From NCBI GenBank assembly GCA_017534365.1, contig JAFWCS010000275.1:1-7060 (forward strand): a DNA stretch of 7,060 nt, given 5' to 3'. A model generated the notes under the pieces. It did not search any database. It was not told the origin of the DNA and saw only the letters and a list, made by a program, of their open reading frames with translations. Positions 6,201 to 7,060 of the stretch are shown here, piece after piece. The stretch comes from Clostridia bacterium. GTDB lineage: Bacteria; Bacillota; Clostridia; Oscillospirales; Acutalibacteraceae. Position numbers and translations under genes: made by a program. Numbering within the stretch: the stretch's first letter is position 1; every line of letters starts with the position of its first letter.

Positions 6201-6545
6201 ATGGATGCATTAAAACTGATTGCGCAGGATTCTCTCAAGGAGGCCGCGCCCGTGCTCGAGATCGGCGATACCGTTCGCGTGCACGTCAAGATCCGTGAAG
6301 GCGAGAAGGAACGTATTCAGGTGTTCGAAGGCACCGTCATCGCCCGCAGAGGTTCCGGCGTGTCCGAGACCTTCACTGTGCGCCGCATCTCCTACGGCGT
6401 CGGCGTGGAGCGCGTGTTCCCGTTCCATTCCCCCAATGTTGCAAAGGTGGACGTCGTCAGACACGGCCGCATTCGCAGAAGCAAGCTCTATTATCTCAGA
6501 GACAGAGTTGGCAAGGCTGCGAAGGTCAAGGAGCAGATCAGATAA
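6201..6545 (+). CDS. rplS: 50S ribosomal protein L19
   Basis: A 114-residue protein, the normal size for L19. It shows the family's features: the [19 protein letters not shown] block, [32 protein letters not shown], and the basic end [18 protein letters not shown]19 lies at the interface of the 30S and 50S subunits. The ATG at 6201 is chosen over an in-frame TTG at 6186, which lies upstream of the GGAGG at 6188-6192. The gene has its own strong promoter and a structured leader, and is followed by a hairpin terminator and by signal peptidase I. Confidence 0.98.
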   Translation: MDALKLIAQDSLKEAAPVLEIGDTVRVHVKIREGEKERIQVFEGTVIARRGSGVSETFTVRRISYGVGVERVFPFHSPNVAKVDVVRHGRIRRSKLYYLRDRVGKAAKVKEQIR

Positions 6546-6558
6546 CAACAAGCATTGC

Positions 6559-6600
6559 GGGTGTAACAATTTTTCGTTGTTACACCCTTTGCTTTCTTTT
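6559..6600 (+). terminator. Intrinsic terminator after rplS
   Basis: GGGTGTAACAA (6559-6569) pairs perfectly with TTGTTACACCC (6577-6587) around a TTTTTCG loop. A T-rich but interrupted tract follows (TTTGCTTTCTTTT). The interruptions suggest partial read-through. No separate promoter is seen before the next gene, so read-through would be the route for its expression. Confidence 0.85.
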
Positions 6601-6633
6601 GGGCAAATCCGTTGATTGGAAGGAGACCGCTTC

Positions 6634-6987
6634 ATGCGCAGGATCGATGAATACTGGGTGATCTTCGATCAGGAAGAAAAAACGAATTTTTTGGTCGGCC
6701 TCGGCTTTGACCTCGCCGCCGCGATCAAGGGCGCCGTGATTCTGGTGTTTCTTGTGTTCGCGCTGTGCTTCCGCGTCGTCGGCGTGGAGGGCCCCTCCAT
6801 GCAGGAAACCCTGCATGATCAGGACTGGCTGGCCGTCACCGGCATGGCCACGCATTACGACCGGGGCGATATCGTCGTGATCACGCAGCCGTGGGAGCGC
6901 GGCGTGCCGATCATCAAGCGGATCATCGCCAAGGGCGGCGATACGATCGATGTGAAGCACTGGGAATATCAACATCGTATTTACTAA
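6634..6987 (+). CDS. lepB: Signal peptidase I, truncated after the catalytic lysine box
   Basis: The open frame gives 117 residues. The first 108 or so are a clear type I signal peptidase: a transmembrane helix at about 29-46, then GPSM with the catalytic Ser55, RGDIVVI, and the box IIKRIIAKGGDTIDVK with the catalytic Lys95. The enzyme cuts signal peptides from exported proteins outside the membrane. The rest of the fold, including the conserved GDNR-x-x-S-x-DSR box, is missing. The last nine or so residues do not resemble the family and come from AT-rich DNA after a join near 6951-6959. The ATG at 6634 is chosen over a TTG at 6616 because GGAAGGAG (6618-6625) lies 8 bases upstream. Placement after rplS is usual in Firmicutes. 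As read, this product lacks conserved parts of the enzyme; it is either a broken gene or an assembly artefact. Confidence 0.85.
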   Translation: MRRIDEYWVIFDQEEKTNFLVGLGFDLAAAIKGAVILVFLVFALCFRVVGVEGPSMQETLHDQDWLAVTGMATHYDRGDIVVITQPWERGVPIIKRIIAKGGDTIDVKHWEYQHRIY

Positions 6988-7060
6988 AAGGAACTGAAGA
7001 GACGGATTTTGTCCTTACAAACGAGGAGAAAAGCCTGATTGAAACAGTAAGAAATATGGA
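6951..7060 (+). CDS. Partial XRE/Cro-type helix-turn-helix regulator, missing its 5' end
   Basis: A frame different from the signal peptidase frame is open from the junction to the window end. It reads CEALGISTSYLLKGTEE, then DFVLTNEEKSLIETVRNM. The first part matches the end of an XRE-type DNA-binding domain (the usual form is I-x-x-ALG(V/I)S-x-x-YLL-x-G). The second resembles the segment that often follows it (L-x-x-EE-x-x-LI-x-x-x-R). No start codon or ribosome binding site belongs to it; the N-terminal half of the domain is absent. GC is 36% over 6961-7060, far below the neighbouring DNA. The family call rests on about 36 residues. The gene appears to come from a different sequence context than the rest of the window. 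Confidence 0.6.

Overview
The window looks like a piece of a GC-rich Clostridia genome, most likely a gut Oscillospirales/Ruminococcaceae-type bacterium. Evidence for this is the strong AGGAGG-type ribosome binding sites, the order rplS then signal peptidase I (a common Firmicutes arrangement), a BspA-type leucine-rich-repeat surface protein, and repeat modules typical of clostridial secreted proteins. This placement is an inference from style and gene order, not from a database search.

Layout. Positions 1-1063 hold a minus-strand, membrane-anchored calcineurin-type metallophosphoesterase, followed by a perfect 11-bp hairpin at 1-27. A short intergenic region (1064-1325) carries two back-to-back sigma-A-type promoters, one for the phosphoesterase and one for a three-gene plus-strand operon. 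The operon (1326-5912) encodes a small sigma-70/ECF-like factor, a single-pass membrane protein with a cytoplasmic N-terminus and extracellular Ig-like domains, and a secreted 1026-residue leucine-rich-repeat protein. The genes are spaced by 4 bases and by an ATGA overlap, so they are probably co-transcribed and translationally coupled. The simplest model is a surface-sensing module: sigma factor, membrane-bound regulator (anti-sigma-like), and a surface effector or adhesin.

Positions 5913-6200 hold a strong hairpin whose U-tract faces the minus strand, an extended -10 promoter, and a structured leader of about 135 bases. Then come rplS (ribosomal protein L19, 6201-6545), an intrinsic terminator with a broken U-tract, and the start of signal peptidase I (6634).

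The right end is abnormal. At about 6951-6959 the signal peptidase reading frame stops matching its family, just after the catalytic lysine box. GC drops from 64% (6861-6960) to 36% (6961-7060). A different frame that is open to the window end reads as the middle of an XRE/Cro-type helix-turn-helix regulator. This is either a real rearrangement or a chimeric assembly join, and the short signal peptidase ORF should not be read as a natural full-length gene.
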